Source of the DNA: Epithemia pelagica | Lineage: Eukaryota; Bacillariophyta; Bacillariophyceae; Surirellales; Surirellaceae | Direction: 5' to 3' | Length of the DNA: 64,000 nt | Assembly (NCBI GenBank): GCA_946965045.2 | Contig: OX337229.1 | Coordinates: forward strand, 3,410,001-3,474,000 | Shown here: piece after piece, positions 1 through 8,589 of the stretch | How the letters are laid out: the number at the start of each line of letters is the position of its first letter | Position numbering within the stretch: position 1 is the first letter of the stretch | Program-made: the position numbers and the translations under genes | Notes under the pieces: generated by a model | Seen by the model: the letters and a program-made list of their open reading frames with translations, nothing else | Databases searched by the model: none | Told to the model about the DNA's origin: nothing

Positions 1-2166
1 GACGATGATGACTTGTTCGCAAGTCTCGGAGGTTCTCTGATGAAGAACCTCCTTGCAGATTTGAATGACGAATCGGGAACGGGAGGGCTGCTGTCGCTTG
101 AAGAACTTGAACAGGAGTTGGCTCATTTTGAAGATCGGGCTGCTCCAGTCAGCGTGGCAGCATCTCCCGCTATGAATACAACCACTGCCAACACGGCAGC
201 CTCCATGGTTGTTCGTGCACAAGAGCAGATCCAAAACGCGAGCGCTAATCAGAATGATAGCTTTCCAAATACCATGGGAACTCCGCCTCTGGATGCTTGG
301 AGCCTTTCGCTGGAGAAGTTCACAGCGGCTTCGCTACAAGAAGATTTTTTGCTGGCTGATTCAGAGAGAAAGGCAAAAAGTTCAGGAAAACCCGCGGCAA
401 AAATGGAGGATAATTCTGCACTCTTTAGTACTGCAGAGGAGTACGATGTATCCGAGCCGATGCTTGTTTCTCCTCCGCCCGGTCTTGCAGCGCGGAGCAG
501 TGATAGTGCCGCCGAAAGTCTTGTTCAGCAGTTAACAACAAAGCTGGAAACAGTAGCAGTTGTGGATAGTTCTTCCAAACCTTCTTCGGAGGAGATTGCC
601 TCTCGACCACCGGTGCCTCATCGCCATAACTTGCCTCGAACACCACAGAATTCACTGAATCTCAATCTCCCCAAACCACCGCCGCCGACGCCACAAAATT
701 CGGTTAGCGTGAACTTGGGAGTTTCGCCAACAAATAGCTCTTCGGAAGCTCTTGAAAACATTCCCATTGTCCGTGAGGAGGCCTTGCAGAATAGACACGT
801 TTTGGGAGAACCGCCAAGTTCCATCCCTCCGCTTTCCCATGTAACTGGTTCGCCAGAGCCCAAGGTTGCAAATCTTGTCAAACCGATTGTTCCACAGGTT
901 TCTTCCCCACCTCCAGCTGCACCTAATGCATGGAACAGACCTCCAGCTCACCCCATGAGCTCTCCTATGGCGTCACCACCACCACCACCGCAGCCTGTCA
1001 GTGCCCCACAACCACGAACGATTCTCTATTGCAACCCTCGTCCGGATGCGAAGACTATACCAGCCACTGCCATTGCGGCAAATTTTATGTCGGCTCGCGA
1101 TATTTCCTACGTCGTTCATTCGATCTTGAAGCCTATTCTTAACCATCAGCTGCAAAATCCAGTTTCTCCGTTTGACTACGATCGAGCATTTTTGCAGAAA
1201 ACCATGGGAGTTCAGCCATTGGCGCCCACTGTGGCTGGTAGAAATCAGTCGAAAGCCTCTCCGGGCGGACAACAAGGAAAGTCGTTGCAGGAAGAAATGG
1301 AGAGTCGTGCGGCCAAGGCAAAAAACTGGTCCGTCGAGAACTCCGTGTTAGGCCGAACCACGAAATCTCAGGTTACGCGCCCTCGGGCCCTGATTGCACA
1401 ACCGACCAAGGAGGAACTTGAAGAGGCCAACAATAATTCTGAGCAACGTCAAAGACAGGCGCTGTGGAAGGCTCGAATCTATTGCGACCAAGCATATCAG
1501 GCGTACATGAATGTGGTACAAACCTGGCACGAAGTTGCGGCTTCACCCAACAGTGCCATGACACCTTCGGCTGCCGCAACTCTTCAACCACATTTGTTCA
1601 AGTTACTGCGATGCCTGGGATTGTCCCGAAGTGACAATAGTCAAGATGTGGAATTGACAAAAGAATCTCAGCAGCAGCTATCGTATGTCGTGGCGAACGA
1701 ATCGGCCTTGCCTCTTTTGACCAAGTTGCCAAAGGGACGCATTCTTTTGGCCCGTGTGTTGGATCAAGCCTTGCTCCCACCCGCTGCTGTCGCGGTATTG
1801 TTGCCCTCTTTATTCAAGACCATGTACTTATTACCCATGCCCAATATTCCAGCGTCGACAACTCCGACAGACCAAAACATGGCCGATATCTACAGCGCGG
1901 CGGCCGCTCAAGAACAGGCGAATGATCGCGTGTTCGCCGCAGCCACCCGTGTCCTTCAAACCTTGCCGGAGATTCCCCAAACCGAAATCCTCAAGGCTTT
2001 GGATATTGTGCAAGAGCATTCCATCGTGGCTTTGCAGTCGCCAGTACGTATGCAAGCTGTCCATGCGCTGTTGCAGCGAGGAACCCAGCTCGCGGCGTCG
2101 GACGCAGAATTTGCGCAGACGTGGAAGGGTCGCGAAGAAGCCTTCCTACAAGTTCTTTCCGGCTAA
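1..2166 (+). CDS. PAT1: PAT1-like mRNA decay factor, 5'-truncated by the window edge
   Basis: The frame is open from base 1 (an acidic DDDDLF run) to TAA at 2164-2166, giving 721 residues with the true start outside the window. The N-terminal half is low complexity and rich in Pro and Ser, with PPPPP and PPPTP runs, as in disordered PAT1 proteins. A conserved-looking block SARDISYVVHSILKPIL lies near residue 360, and the C-terminal ~250 residues form a helical domain containing LTKLPKGRILLARVL, which resembles the KGR-LL-R-L signature of the PAT1 C-terminal fold. PAT1 family proteins bridge Dcp1/Dcp2, Lsm1-7 and Dhh1 in cytoplasmic mRNA decapping. The assignment rests on this motif and on domain architecture; a disordered protein of another family with a helical C-terminus is possible. 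Confidence 0.6.
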   Translation, partial: DDDDLFASLGGSLMKNLLADLNDESGTGGLLSLEELEQELAHFEDRAAPVSVAASPAMNTTTANTAASMVVRAQEQIQNASANQNDSFPNTMGTPPLDAWSLSLEKFTAASLQEDFLLADSERKAKSSGKPAAKMEDNSALFSTAEEYDVSEPMLVSPPPGLAARSSDSAAESLVQQLTTKLETVAVVDSSSKPSSEEIASRPPVPHRHNLPRTPQNSLNLNLPKPPPPTPQNSVSVNLGVSPTNSSSEALENIPIVREEALQNRHVLGEPPSSIPPLSHVTGSPEPKVANLVKPIVPQVSSPPPAAPNAWNRPPAHPMSSPMASPPPPPQPVSAPQPRTILYCNPRPDAKTIPATAIAANFMSARDISYVVHSILKPILNHQLQNPVSPFDYDRAFLQKTMGVQPLAPTVAGRNQSKASPGGQQGKSLQEEMESRAAKAKNWSVENSVLGRTTKSQVTRPRALIAQPTKEELEEANNNSEQRQRQALWKARIYCDQAYQAYMNVVQTWHEVAASPNSAMTPSAAATLQPHLFKLLRCLGLSRSDNSQDVELTKESQQQLSYVVANESALPLLTKLPKGRILLARVLDQALLPPAAVAVLLPSLFKTMYLLPMPNIPASTTPTDQNMADIYSAAAAQEQANDRVFAAATRVLQTLPEIPQTEILKALDIVQEHSIVALQSPVRMQAVHALLQRGTQLAASDAEFAQTWKGREEAFLQVLSG

Positions 2167-2316
2167 GATGCATTATTGGTACAATGTACACGAGTAAAAA
2201 TCAGTTCTGCTAATAATGAGAATTCTCTGTTGGGTTCAAGATGCCATTTGGTTGGTGAGAACACATAGGAAAGGTCTGATTCGTACTCTTGTTGTTTCAA
2301 TGTGACTGTCTTGTGA

Positions 2317-3861
2317 TTACAAAAAGGCATCGCTCTTGATTTTTTGCCATTCATGCATCAAGAATCCCAAGGCCGCAATGGGCTGGGTGGTCTTGTTATT
2401 GTCGTTGTTGTTGTCTTTATGGAGCTTACAGACACTGGAGCGAGGAATAGGGTGAGCAGACGAGGGTACCGGAAGAATGTGATTGCACAAGGGGCAAAGA
2501 ATATGGGTCGCCGTTGGCATGGCATGAATCGCATGGCCGCACGTTAAACATTGAATCATGAGTTCATTTGGGTCGTAACAATGATTCTCGGGACTGGTTC
2601 CGTCGACGGAATTGCGTGCACGTTGATAAAAGGCCAACGTCTCCTTCCTGCCCATTAGACACACCGAGGTCCCTGAGTCCACTTCCACGGTTTGACCATT
2701 GAAAAAAGACTTTGTGTCATGAGGTACTACTGTTGCTCCCTTGTTCTCCTCTCCGTTACTTCTTTGAGACTGCGAAGGGATACTTGTTTCGGAAAGGCTC
2801 CTGCTGCTGTGGTTCAGAGACATTGAAACGGACCTGGTGTATTTACCTGGTGCCTCTGTAGCATTAACCTTGTCGAATTCGCCTCTGACATTTGTATGAG
2901 CTGGGTTGTTACAGGAGGTACCATTGGGTTCGTTCAAGCATCCTTCCCCTCCTTCGTCACCGACTTCTGAAGGACTTTTGGACGGTGTCAATAGCCACGA
3001 GGGATACCGTCCAGTCAAGAGCGATTTGGAGGTTGCCGAAACCTTGGTGGTGGGTGAAGCAGACGTTGCCATGAATGGAATTTTGAGGATGGAACCGACC
3101 AAACCATCCTCCTTCTGGGTGACACCGTCAACGATGGAAATGAAGGATTTTGAAACGTTCCGAGTGGGAGTCCCCTTTTCGGCCATGTTCCGGTCCACAC
3201 CTCCCCTTTGATCTGATGCTCCTTTTGTCACTGCAATAACGTTTGTTTTTTGGCGAGTTTGTGAACTTTGCAGAGGCAATGCTCCGTTCTGGGTTGTTGT
3301 CGTCGTCTTCTTTCTTATACCGTGCAGAACTTGAGACACGTCTTGCGAGAGGGACTCGACTGCCATGGCACCTTGTGTTCGATTGGTGATTGGAGAACGA
3401 GGGCGTTCCCTGTTCTTGGCGTGTGGAGGAGAAGTATTCTTGGAGGAGGAGGCGGATCCGTCCTTCCAACACTTGCCGCCGCTACTGCTCGGAATGGAAC
3501 GTTGTCGGTGAGGGGATCTTGCCCGAAGAGGCGATCGGATTCGTCGGCCACCACTTTTATTCCTGGATGACGACTGGTGGCTGTCGCTAGTATGGTCCTT
3601 GCTGTTCTTCTTTGTTTCCTTGGCCGAGCCATCTGTCTCCACTTGGGCAGACGTCGAAGACGATGCAAACATGCGAAAGAGACCGGGACGTCGCTCTTTG
3701 GGAGGAGAGGGTGGACGACGATATCTGGCACGACCACTCTTAAGTTCCCGACTCTTTGTCGTTGTCTCGTGAGGAGGAGGCACCCAAAAGGCTTGTTGAA
3801 AGCTTTCGTCGTCGTCGTCTTGCGTCACTACCATCGGACAACGTCGTCTGGATACCTTCAT
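2317..3861 (-). CDS. Basic Ser/Arg-rich protein with C-terminal LSD1-type zinc ribbon
   Basis: I take ATG 3861-3859 (MKVSRRRCPMVV) as the start, giving 514 aa. The frame runs open upstream to 4113, but that part does not look like coding sequence. Residues ~1-200 are basic and Ser/Pro/Arg-rich, followed by a long disordered middle. Near residue 437 comes a CX2C-X14-CX2C module, CLTCGHAIHAMPTATHILC followed by PLC. Its P-x-A-T spacing before the second Cys pair resembles LSD1-type plant zinc ribbons. The fold is probably a small structural zinc site for protein or DNA contact; function is unknown. It converges with the PAT1-like gene, 150 bp from stop to stop. Confidence 0.6.
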   Translation of the reverse strand: MKVSRRRCPMVVTQDDDDESFQQAFWVPPPHETTTKSRELKSGRARYRRPPSPPKERRPGLFRMFASSSTSAQVETDGSAKETKKNSKDHTSDSHQSSSRNKSGGRRIRSPLRARSPHRQRSIPSSSGGKCWKDGSASSSKNTSPPHAKNRERPRSPITNRTQGAMAVESLSQDVSQVLHGIRKKTTTTTQNGALPLQSSQTRQKTNVIAVTKGASDQRGGVDRNMAEKGTPTRNVSKSFISIVDGVTQKEDGLVGSILKIPFMATSASPTTKVSATSKSLLTGRYPSWLLTPSKSPSEVGDEGGEGCLNEPNGTSCNNPAHTNVRGEFDKVNATEAPGKYTRSVSMSLNHSSRSLSETSIPSQSQRSNGEENKGATVVPHDTKSFFNGQTVEVDSGTSVCLMGRKETLAFYQRARNSVDGTSPENHCYDPNELMIQCLTCGHAIHAMPTATHILCPLCNHILPVPSSAHPIPRSSVCKLHKDNNNDNNKTTQPIAALGFLMHEWQKIKSDAFL

Positions 3862-4421
3862 GCTCGTTCTCTCTCCTATTTGCAATTCAATAGCTTGTTG
3901 TTGTAGAAGTTTTGTGAATCTGGATAGAAGGCAGCCTAGTTTGACAACTGCAAAGAAAATGAACCGCACCTTGCGCCTTCTGTGTTGTGCGATGCCACTA
4001 AAAAATATGAGAGATCCTGTATCTGTTCCCGCAGAAAACAAAAGGAGGAGGCGCATCTGTGACTGAGAGGGACCCGGATAGAGGAAGCGCTTCCCACCAG
4101 TCGCATTTCGCATGTCGTTCCCTCAAACCAGTCTGCTCCTCTGTCCGTTGTGGAAAAAAGATGCTGGTTGGGGGTTGGGGCGTGTTCTTTGGCACGAGTT
4201 GAATCCACCAACCATTGAGATTTTGACAAAGACCCTATGATTCGGATCGATGGCTAATCGTAGTAACACTGGGAAAACCGTAAGGCTTTAACTGTATAAG
4301 AATGCAATGCTAATCACATATGGATAGTAATGGAACCCATGACGAAAAAGAGAGTGGGAGGAGAGAGTCTGCCAAACTGCGCTGGAGGTGTGTATGGTAG
4401 AAGGTCGAAAGCGCGATCTTT
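3862..4421. other. Intergenic, 560 bp
   Basis: This is the upstream region of the zinc-ribbon gene and the 3' flank of the globin gene. I see no gene, repeat or RNA. Short open frames here lack coding character. Confidence 0.5.
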
Positions 4422-5012
4422 TTACTTTTGCGCTTTAATCATATCGTTCGAAAGTGAATCGTACGTTTCCACCCATGCCGCCTTGACTTGGCTTGAGAAT
4501 TTTTGTGGCCCCAATACTTTCTCCAGTGTCGTGAGGAGCGCCCTTCCCATGTGAGGGAACATGTCTGCCTTGACACCATATCGGACGTGCTTCGATCCCA
4601 ATTCCACCATAATTTCCGTGAGCAGTTCAATGTCTGGTCCCAACATATTAAGGGCTGTATCAAGCATTTGGATCATGTAACTGGCGTGCATAAGGAAACG
4701 CTTGGACTGCAAAAGCTCCGGAGAATTTGTGTCAATCCCAATCGGGAAGCCAAACAAAACCTTGGCTTTTGGGCAATCTTCAAACAGCCTGTTCAAAACA
4801 ATCAAGCCATGGAAACAATGTGAGACAAATGGTCTAATGCCAATGAAACAAGCTCATGACAGAGCGAATAAAGACACAGAGCGACAATCCAACAGCACTT
4901 ACTTTTGGAACAGAACCTTTCCAGCGACATTCTCGTAATCAGGAACGCGTCGGAGCTCCTCCCAGCTTTCCATGACATGAGAGATGGTTGTGTAGTTCAA
5001 TTCTTTCACCAT
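4422..5012 (-). CDS. Neuroglobin-like globin (two exons)
   Basis: Exon 1 is 5012-4903 and exon 2 is 4788-4422. The intron 4789-4902 (114 bp) has donor GTAAGT and acceptor AACAG, phase 2, and joins FQK to LFEDCPKAKVLFGFP. The 158-aa product has single-domain globin length. CD1 Phe is in VLFGFP, the distal E7 His in SKRFLMHASYM, and the proximal F8 His in GSKHVRYGVKADMF; the GH region reads LGP-KFSSQVKAAW. The pattern is closer to neuroglobin and cytoglobin than to truncated bacterial globins. It should bind haem and a gaseous ligand (O2, NO or CO); the physiological role is not readable. The start at 5012 was chosen because MVKELNYTTIS is the usual helix A beginning. An upstream in-frame ATG at 5105 would add 31 residues. 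Confidence 0.85.
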
Positions 5013-5418
5013 GTTGATATGAGTGTTTCGATAGATTGAAAGATGAATGAAGAAGCTTCGTTCGAAGTCTGGTCGACGAGAATCAAGATATTTTACGATT
5101 GACAAGAAGACTGTCCACTTTGCCGTGTTATGAAATGCGTGGATACTGCTCTCAAAGATTGGGGACGATCATCGAGACAAATAATAATGACCCTGTGCAA
5201 TTCCTTAAAACTCTCCCTTCGAGCAACAGCATATCATGTCTGATGATACTTTCTGTCGAAGCTTGTGTTCCTCAAGTGACTCCTGCCCCCAAGACCCAAG
5301 ACCCAAGACACTTACTTTTTTGAGTTGTGCCTCAAGACTTCTGTACTGTTTAGCCTATACTCTTACAGTTTATAGATATAATCGAGATCAAGCTGTCACT
5401 CTTTTCTCCGTTCTTGGC
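5013..5418. other. Intergenic, upstream of globin gene
   Basis: This stretch is AT-rich DNA between the globin start and the MITE. No gene seen. It contains the presumed globin promoter, but no clear core element stands out. Confidence 0.4.
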
Positions 5419-5420
5419 TA

Positions 5421-6270
5421 GTGTCTATTCTACCCCTGTACTCATTACTCATACGAGGACAAATCCTCATATGAGTACACTTTCAAAAGAAGAATATCAA
5501 ATCAATCATGTACTCCTAAGTGGTTTTTAAGTTCAGATTCGTAATCTCCATACTTGAAAACGTACCCCGTGGTATTCTCATGGTTTAATTGTGATGAGTA
5601 GTGACGATACAGTATCAAAAACAGAATTCATCCATGTTGGAGCGATGGTGATTTTCTAAACTGAGTGTTTGGAGGGGATAAAACAGAAGACAATCAACCT
5701 GATGAGTGTTATTATCCCTAGTGATGATGACCAGTTGTCCTTTGCCTGATTGAGGCATCAGATTGAGAGAATTCAGCCAAAACAAGCCTCCATCACCACA
5801 GAGGAAAATTCTGAGACCGTAACAGCATTCGACACCAATACAGGGTCAAATGCGGCGTCTGAGCCTCCTGCACCCCAACAGTTCATGTACAGAAAGCACA
5901 GACACCTTCAGGGAACCAGGAAAGTGCAGTGGGAGACTCAAATCCGCCAATGTATGTGAAGACAGTTGATTTCCCTCGACAAAATGGTTGGATTTGCCCT
6001 ACATAAACTGGATGGATGCATTTTCCAACACACGTAGTGTCTTGCCACATAAACATAGAACATAATGGTTGATTGTGGTCTATTACTTTTCTATTTTAGT
6101 TGTTCATTTTTTTGGTAGAACGGCAGATTCCCATGGTTGGGTTACATTTTTTGTCGATAGCTTCGTACAAAAGCTACTATGGTCTACGTAGATATGATTT
6201 TAGTAGGATTGTCCTCATATGAGGACAAGCGCTGTCCTCATATGAGGACAAACCGGGGTAGAATAGACAC
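5421..6270. mobile_element. TA-flanked MITE-like element, 850 bp
   Basis: Left terminus GTGTCTATTCTACCCC (5421-5436) is exactly inverted at 6255-6270, and each end abuts a TA (5419-5420 and 6271-6272). Just inside the termini lie copies of the palindrome TCCTCATATGAGGA: one imperfect pair at about 5452-5480 and two good copies at about 6211-6250. The interior has no convincing ORF (the longest is ~69 codons with no recognisable domain). Perfect inverted termini, TA target-site duplication and lack of coding capacity fit a non-autonomous DNA transposon of the Tc1/mariner type or another TA-targeting family. No matching transposase for these ends is in the window. Confidence 0.8.
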
Positions 6271-6421
6271 TAGTGTCGGTGAGCGTTTTGTTGTTCCATG
6301 CCTTATGCGTTCTACACCCATACATACGCTCTATTGCCCCAATGCCCATTCTCTCAACCCCTTACCAGTTTACCTTACCAAGGTTACTAAGGCTACAGTC
6401 GTACTCCTCTACTATCCTCTA

Positions 6422-6670
6422 GTGCCTCCTCTCCGGGTGTGCCCATGACGGGCGAAAACGTACCGTTGGGCACATGTTTTCAACTAGGAATAACTCGATC
6501 AATATTGGCCCTACGACAGTGATCTGATGCATCTTACCAATCTTCAATGCATCCTCTGTCACCATTTGATGCTCCATTTGGCCTACATAGGACATATGGG
6601 GGTCATAGGAGCGCCTCTATTAGAAGCTTGTGGTGTGTGCAACGTGTGTGGGCACATTATGGGCACATTA
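6422..6670 (+). repeat. Left terminal inverted repeat of the 8.4-kb element
   Basis: This arm is an imperfect inverted copy of 14565-14818. Shared segments read in the same order after reverse complementing: the GTGCCTC terminus, a GGGCACATG block, the TCAACTAG block, an AATATTGGCC-like block, the AGCGCCTC-TTAG block, and a GGGCACA-rich inner edge. The inner edge at ~6670 is approximate. Confidence 0.8.
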
Positions 6671-6711
6671 TAGAAACTCATGTAAAGCTCGGCTTTTAGA
6701 CTTACTACGTC

Positions 6712-7329
6712 CTAGTATTCGAACTTGTAGGCAACACTTGGCTCCTGAGTCTCAGAGAACTCAAAGGACAGGTTGCTATCGACACCAATTGACGAATTGC
6801 GCTTTCCAAATTTGCTGGACAAGTTGTCCTTGGCTGAATCATTTTCATTATTGTCGTCATCAAAGTTGCTTTGCATTTCCACGGACTTCTTTACAGTATC
6901 TGAACATTGCTGATTGTTGCATGATGTCTCAATGTTCTTGAAGTGCATCGTCATCATCAAGTCAAAGCAAGGGGGGGACGGAGATGAGGACAACTTCTTC
7001 TCGGGTGCTGGATACAAAACAGCAACATGATTCTTCTTGTGGACAATCTTGGCATGCAACGTCTTGGCTTCCATATCCTTGAGATCTGAAACGTCCATCG
7101 CCACCTTTTCCTTTGCCTTCATGTTCTTTTTCTTGGTTGCCACTGCCTTCTTAGTTTTCGTCGTCGTCTTTTTGCGATGCGACAACCGGGACGCGGGTTG
7201 GTTGGAAACGGAAACAGAAGGAGCAAGAATGGAGCTTGTGGACAGCGAAGCTGCATCAGCTCCTGAGGCCGCTTTGATGCGCGCTTGATAGCGCAAACTT
7301 GTACGACGGCCGTTGATAGTTGTCGACAT
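6712..7329 (-). CDS. Transposon ORF205, unknown basic/acidic protein
   Basis: ATG at 7329-7327 lies in the context CCACCATGTCGACA, identical to that of the neighbouring zinc-ribbon gene, so I prefer it to the longer frame that starts at 7440. Product is 205 aa: MSTTINGRRTS start, a Ser/Ala-rich stretch, a Lys/Thr-rich basic segment (KKTTTKTKKAVATKKK), then an acidic Asn/Asp-rich tail. No domain recognised; it could be a nucleic-acid-binding or nuclear protein. The stop is ~40 bp inside the left TIR edge. Its 5' leader is one of two copies of a ~230-bp direct repeat. It may be a real element gene or a decaying frame. Confidence 0.45.
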   Translation of the reverse strand: MSTTINGRRTSLRYQARIKAASGADAASLSTSSILAPSVSVSNQPASRLSHRKKTTTKTKKAVATKKKNMKAKEKVAMDVSDLKDMEAKTLHAKIVHKKNHVAVLYPAPEKKLSSSPSPPCFDLMMTMHFKNIETSCNNQQCSDTVKKSVEMQSNFDDDNNENDSAKDNLSSKFGKRNSSIGVDSNLSFEFSETQEPSVAYKFEY

Positions 7330-7560
7330 GGTGGCTCTTTGTGGTGGTGTAACAGGAGATCCACGGAAAATATGAGGCAGATGTGGGTCGTGTCGGTTGG
7401 AATAGGTTCCGAACGGACCAAAAGTCACGCCAGCCAACAAAAATTTTCCTTAATTAAGAAGTGCGCCATGAGGCGCGAAAAACTCGTCCATGCCCGCCCT
7501 CACATATCTCAAAACGAACACATAGAACTAAAGCAAACAAGAACAACAAGTTCTGTGGAG
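7330..7560 (-). repeat. Direct repeat copy A: leader/promoter of ORF205
   Basis: From ACAGGAGATCCACGGAAAAT to the segment ending GTTCTGTGGAGTAGTG, this stretch is nearly identical to about 9307-9530, with a few substitutions and short indels. In both copies it lies directly upstream of a minus-strand ATG, so it probably carries a promoter and 5' UTR. It includes TTCCTTAATT near the middle. Confidence 0.8.
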
Positions 7561-7699
7561 TAGTGTAGTGCAGCACACATCGGGGTGCCGTACGGGCCAA
7601 GAGGACTTTGGCCATCCTGGCCACGAACCTTTGGGTGTGGCCGCGGACGAATAGTAACTGGTTCCCACCAAGGTGGATTCTTCTTCTTCGCCTTCATTG

Positions 7700-7995
7700 C
7701 GAATGATGGCGGTGGTGCGGCCAACAATCTCGTCATGCTCAATGTTCCCGTGGTCAAACCCAAAATCAAGGAAATCACGTCGCTTGGTGTCGCCTTTTGT
7801 GCCGGATTGGCCACGCGAGTTTGGGACAGTGTCGATGAAATCAAAACCTTGTGGGCCGTGTCCCAAACCTACCTGCCCCGCATGACGGAAAAGGAACGAC
7901 ACCGCAATTGGAGTGGATGGAACAAAGCGGTTTTGAAAAGTCTGGGGTGGATCGATCCCGAAGACGAGGAGGAACAAGACCGACAAGAGACTAAT
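7700..7995 (+). pseudogene. Captured C-terminal fragment of a glycerol kinase
   Basis: In the + frame the DNA reads NDGGGAANNLVM, then VVKPKIKEITSLGVAFCAGL, then W-SVDEIKTLW, YLPRMTEKERHRNWSGWNKA and VLKSLGW. This is the C-terminal lobe of FGGY glycerol kinases (DGG-x3-N-LMQ, VVRP-ETTALGAAYLAGLA, P-M-EE-R---W--AV-RS--W). The QFQAD segment normally found after N-LM is missing, and the N-terminal ~80% of the enzyme is absent. The frame runs on past the expected end as a continuous ORF through unrelated sequence to 8502. It cannot make a working kinase. It looks like a host gene fragment picked up by the transposon. Confidence 0.75.
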
Positions 7996-8009
7996 ACGAG
8001 TACCGCCCG

Positions 8010-8580
8010 AGTGGAGCAATTCACCCGTGACAATCGGAACCGGTTCCTCCAGAACTGGTTTGGTGCTGGCTGGCTTTTTGGAGGCGTCGATGTGGTTGCT
8101 GCTCATGACCGAATGACTCTTGTCATTCTTGGTTGCCGGAATCGCCTTGTTCTTGATGGGTTTCTGTGGCACTTCTTGCCGCAGACAAGACGGCTGTGGT
8201 GTCATCAAACGACTCTTGTCGTTGATGTTGTCGTGGTCGTTGTTGCGGCTGTGGTGCTTCTTGGTGACTTGGACGTCGTTGTGTCGGTTGTGGTGCTTGT
8301 TGTTGTGGTTGGCGTGCCTTGTTGGAGGAGGAGACATGCGCCAATTCGGCAGCCAATATCATTTGCTTGGTATCCTGATTTTCTTGAAAAAAATTTTGCG
8401 CCAACACATCGAGAGTTTTTCAAAGAGTATCTTGCGTTCGTCTTCATTCATGCCCGTGGTGGAATAGGACGGAACTTGCTGGACGACCCCTTGATCGTTT
8501 GACTTGGCGACACTCTTGGTATTACTTTGGTGGGCCACCTTTTTGCCTATGTCAATTTCAATTTGGCAATCAAGAAATTG
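8010..8580 (-). pseudogene. Frameshifted remnant of an unidentified coding sequence
   Basis: On the minus strand a protein-like frame (GKKVAHQSNTKSVAKSND then YSTTGMNEDERKILFEKL) breaks near 8405-8420. It appears to continue in another frame as DVLAQNFFQENQDTKQMILA followed by a Gln/Pro/Ser/Arg-rich run, then in the third frame toward 8010. Composition resembles a disordered host protein with at least two frameshifts. No family recognised. It adjoins the glycerol kinase fragment, so both may derive from one captured piece. Confidence 0.35.
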
Positions 8581-8589
8581 ACTATGTAG

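Noticed and set aside
930-1142. Alternate-frame ORFs within the PAT1-like gene
   Set aside because: They are fully inside the long main frame and have no independent support.
7528-8337. 269-aa minus-strand ORF rich in His/Asn
   Set aside because: It overlaps the captured glycerol kinase fragment antisense and mixes frames of the decayed remnant. Not supported as a functional gene.
7585-8502. Single 305-aa + strand ORF
   Set aside because: Only the part near 7700-7995 has recognisable homology (glycerol kinase C-terminus). The rest is Val/Leu/Arg readings of the complement of a Gln/His/Asn-rich frame, so it is not one gene.
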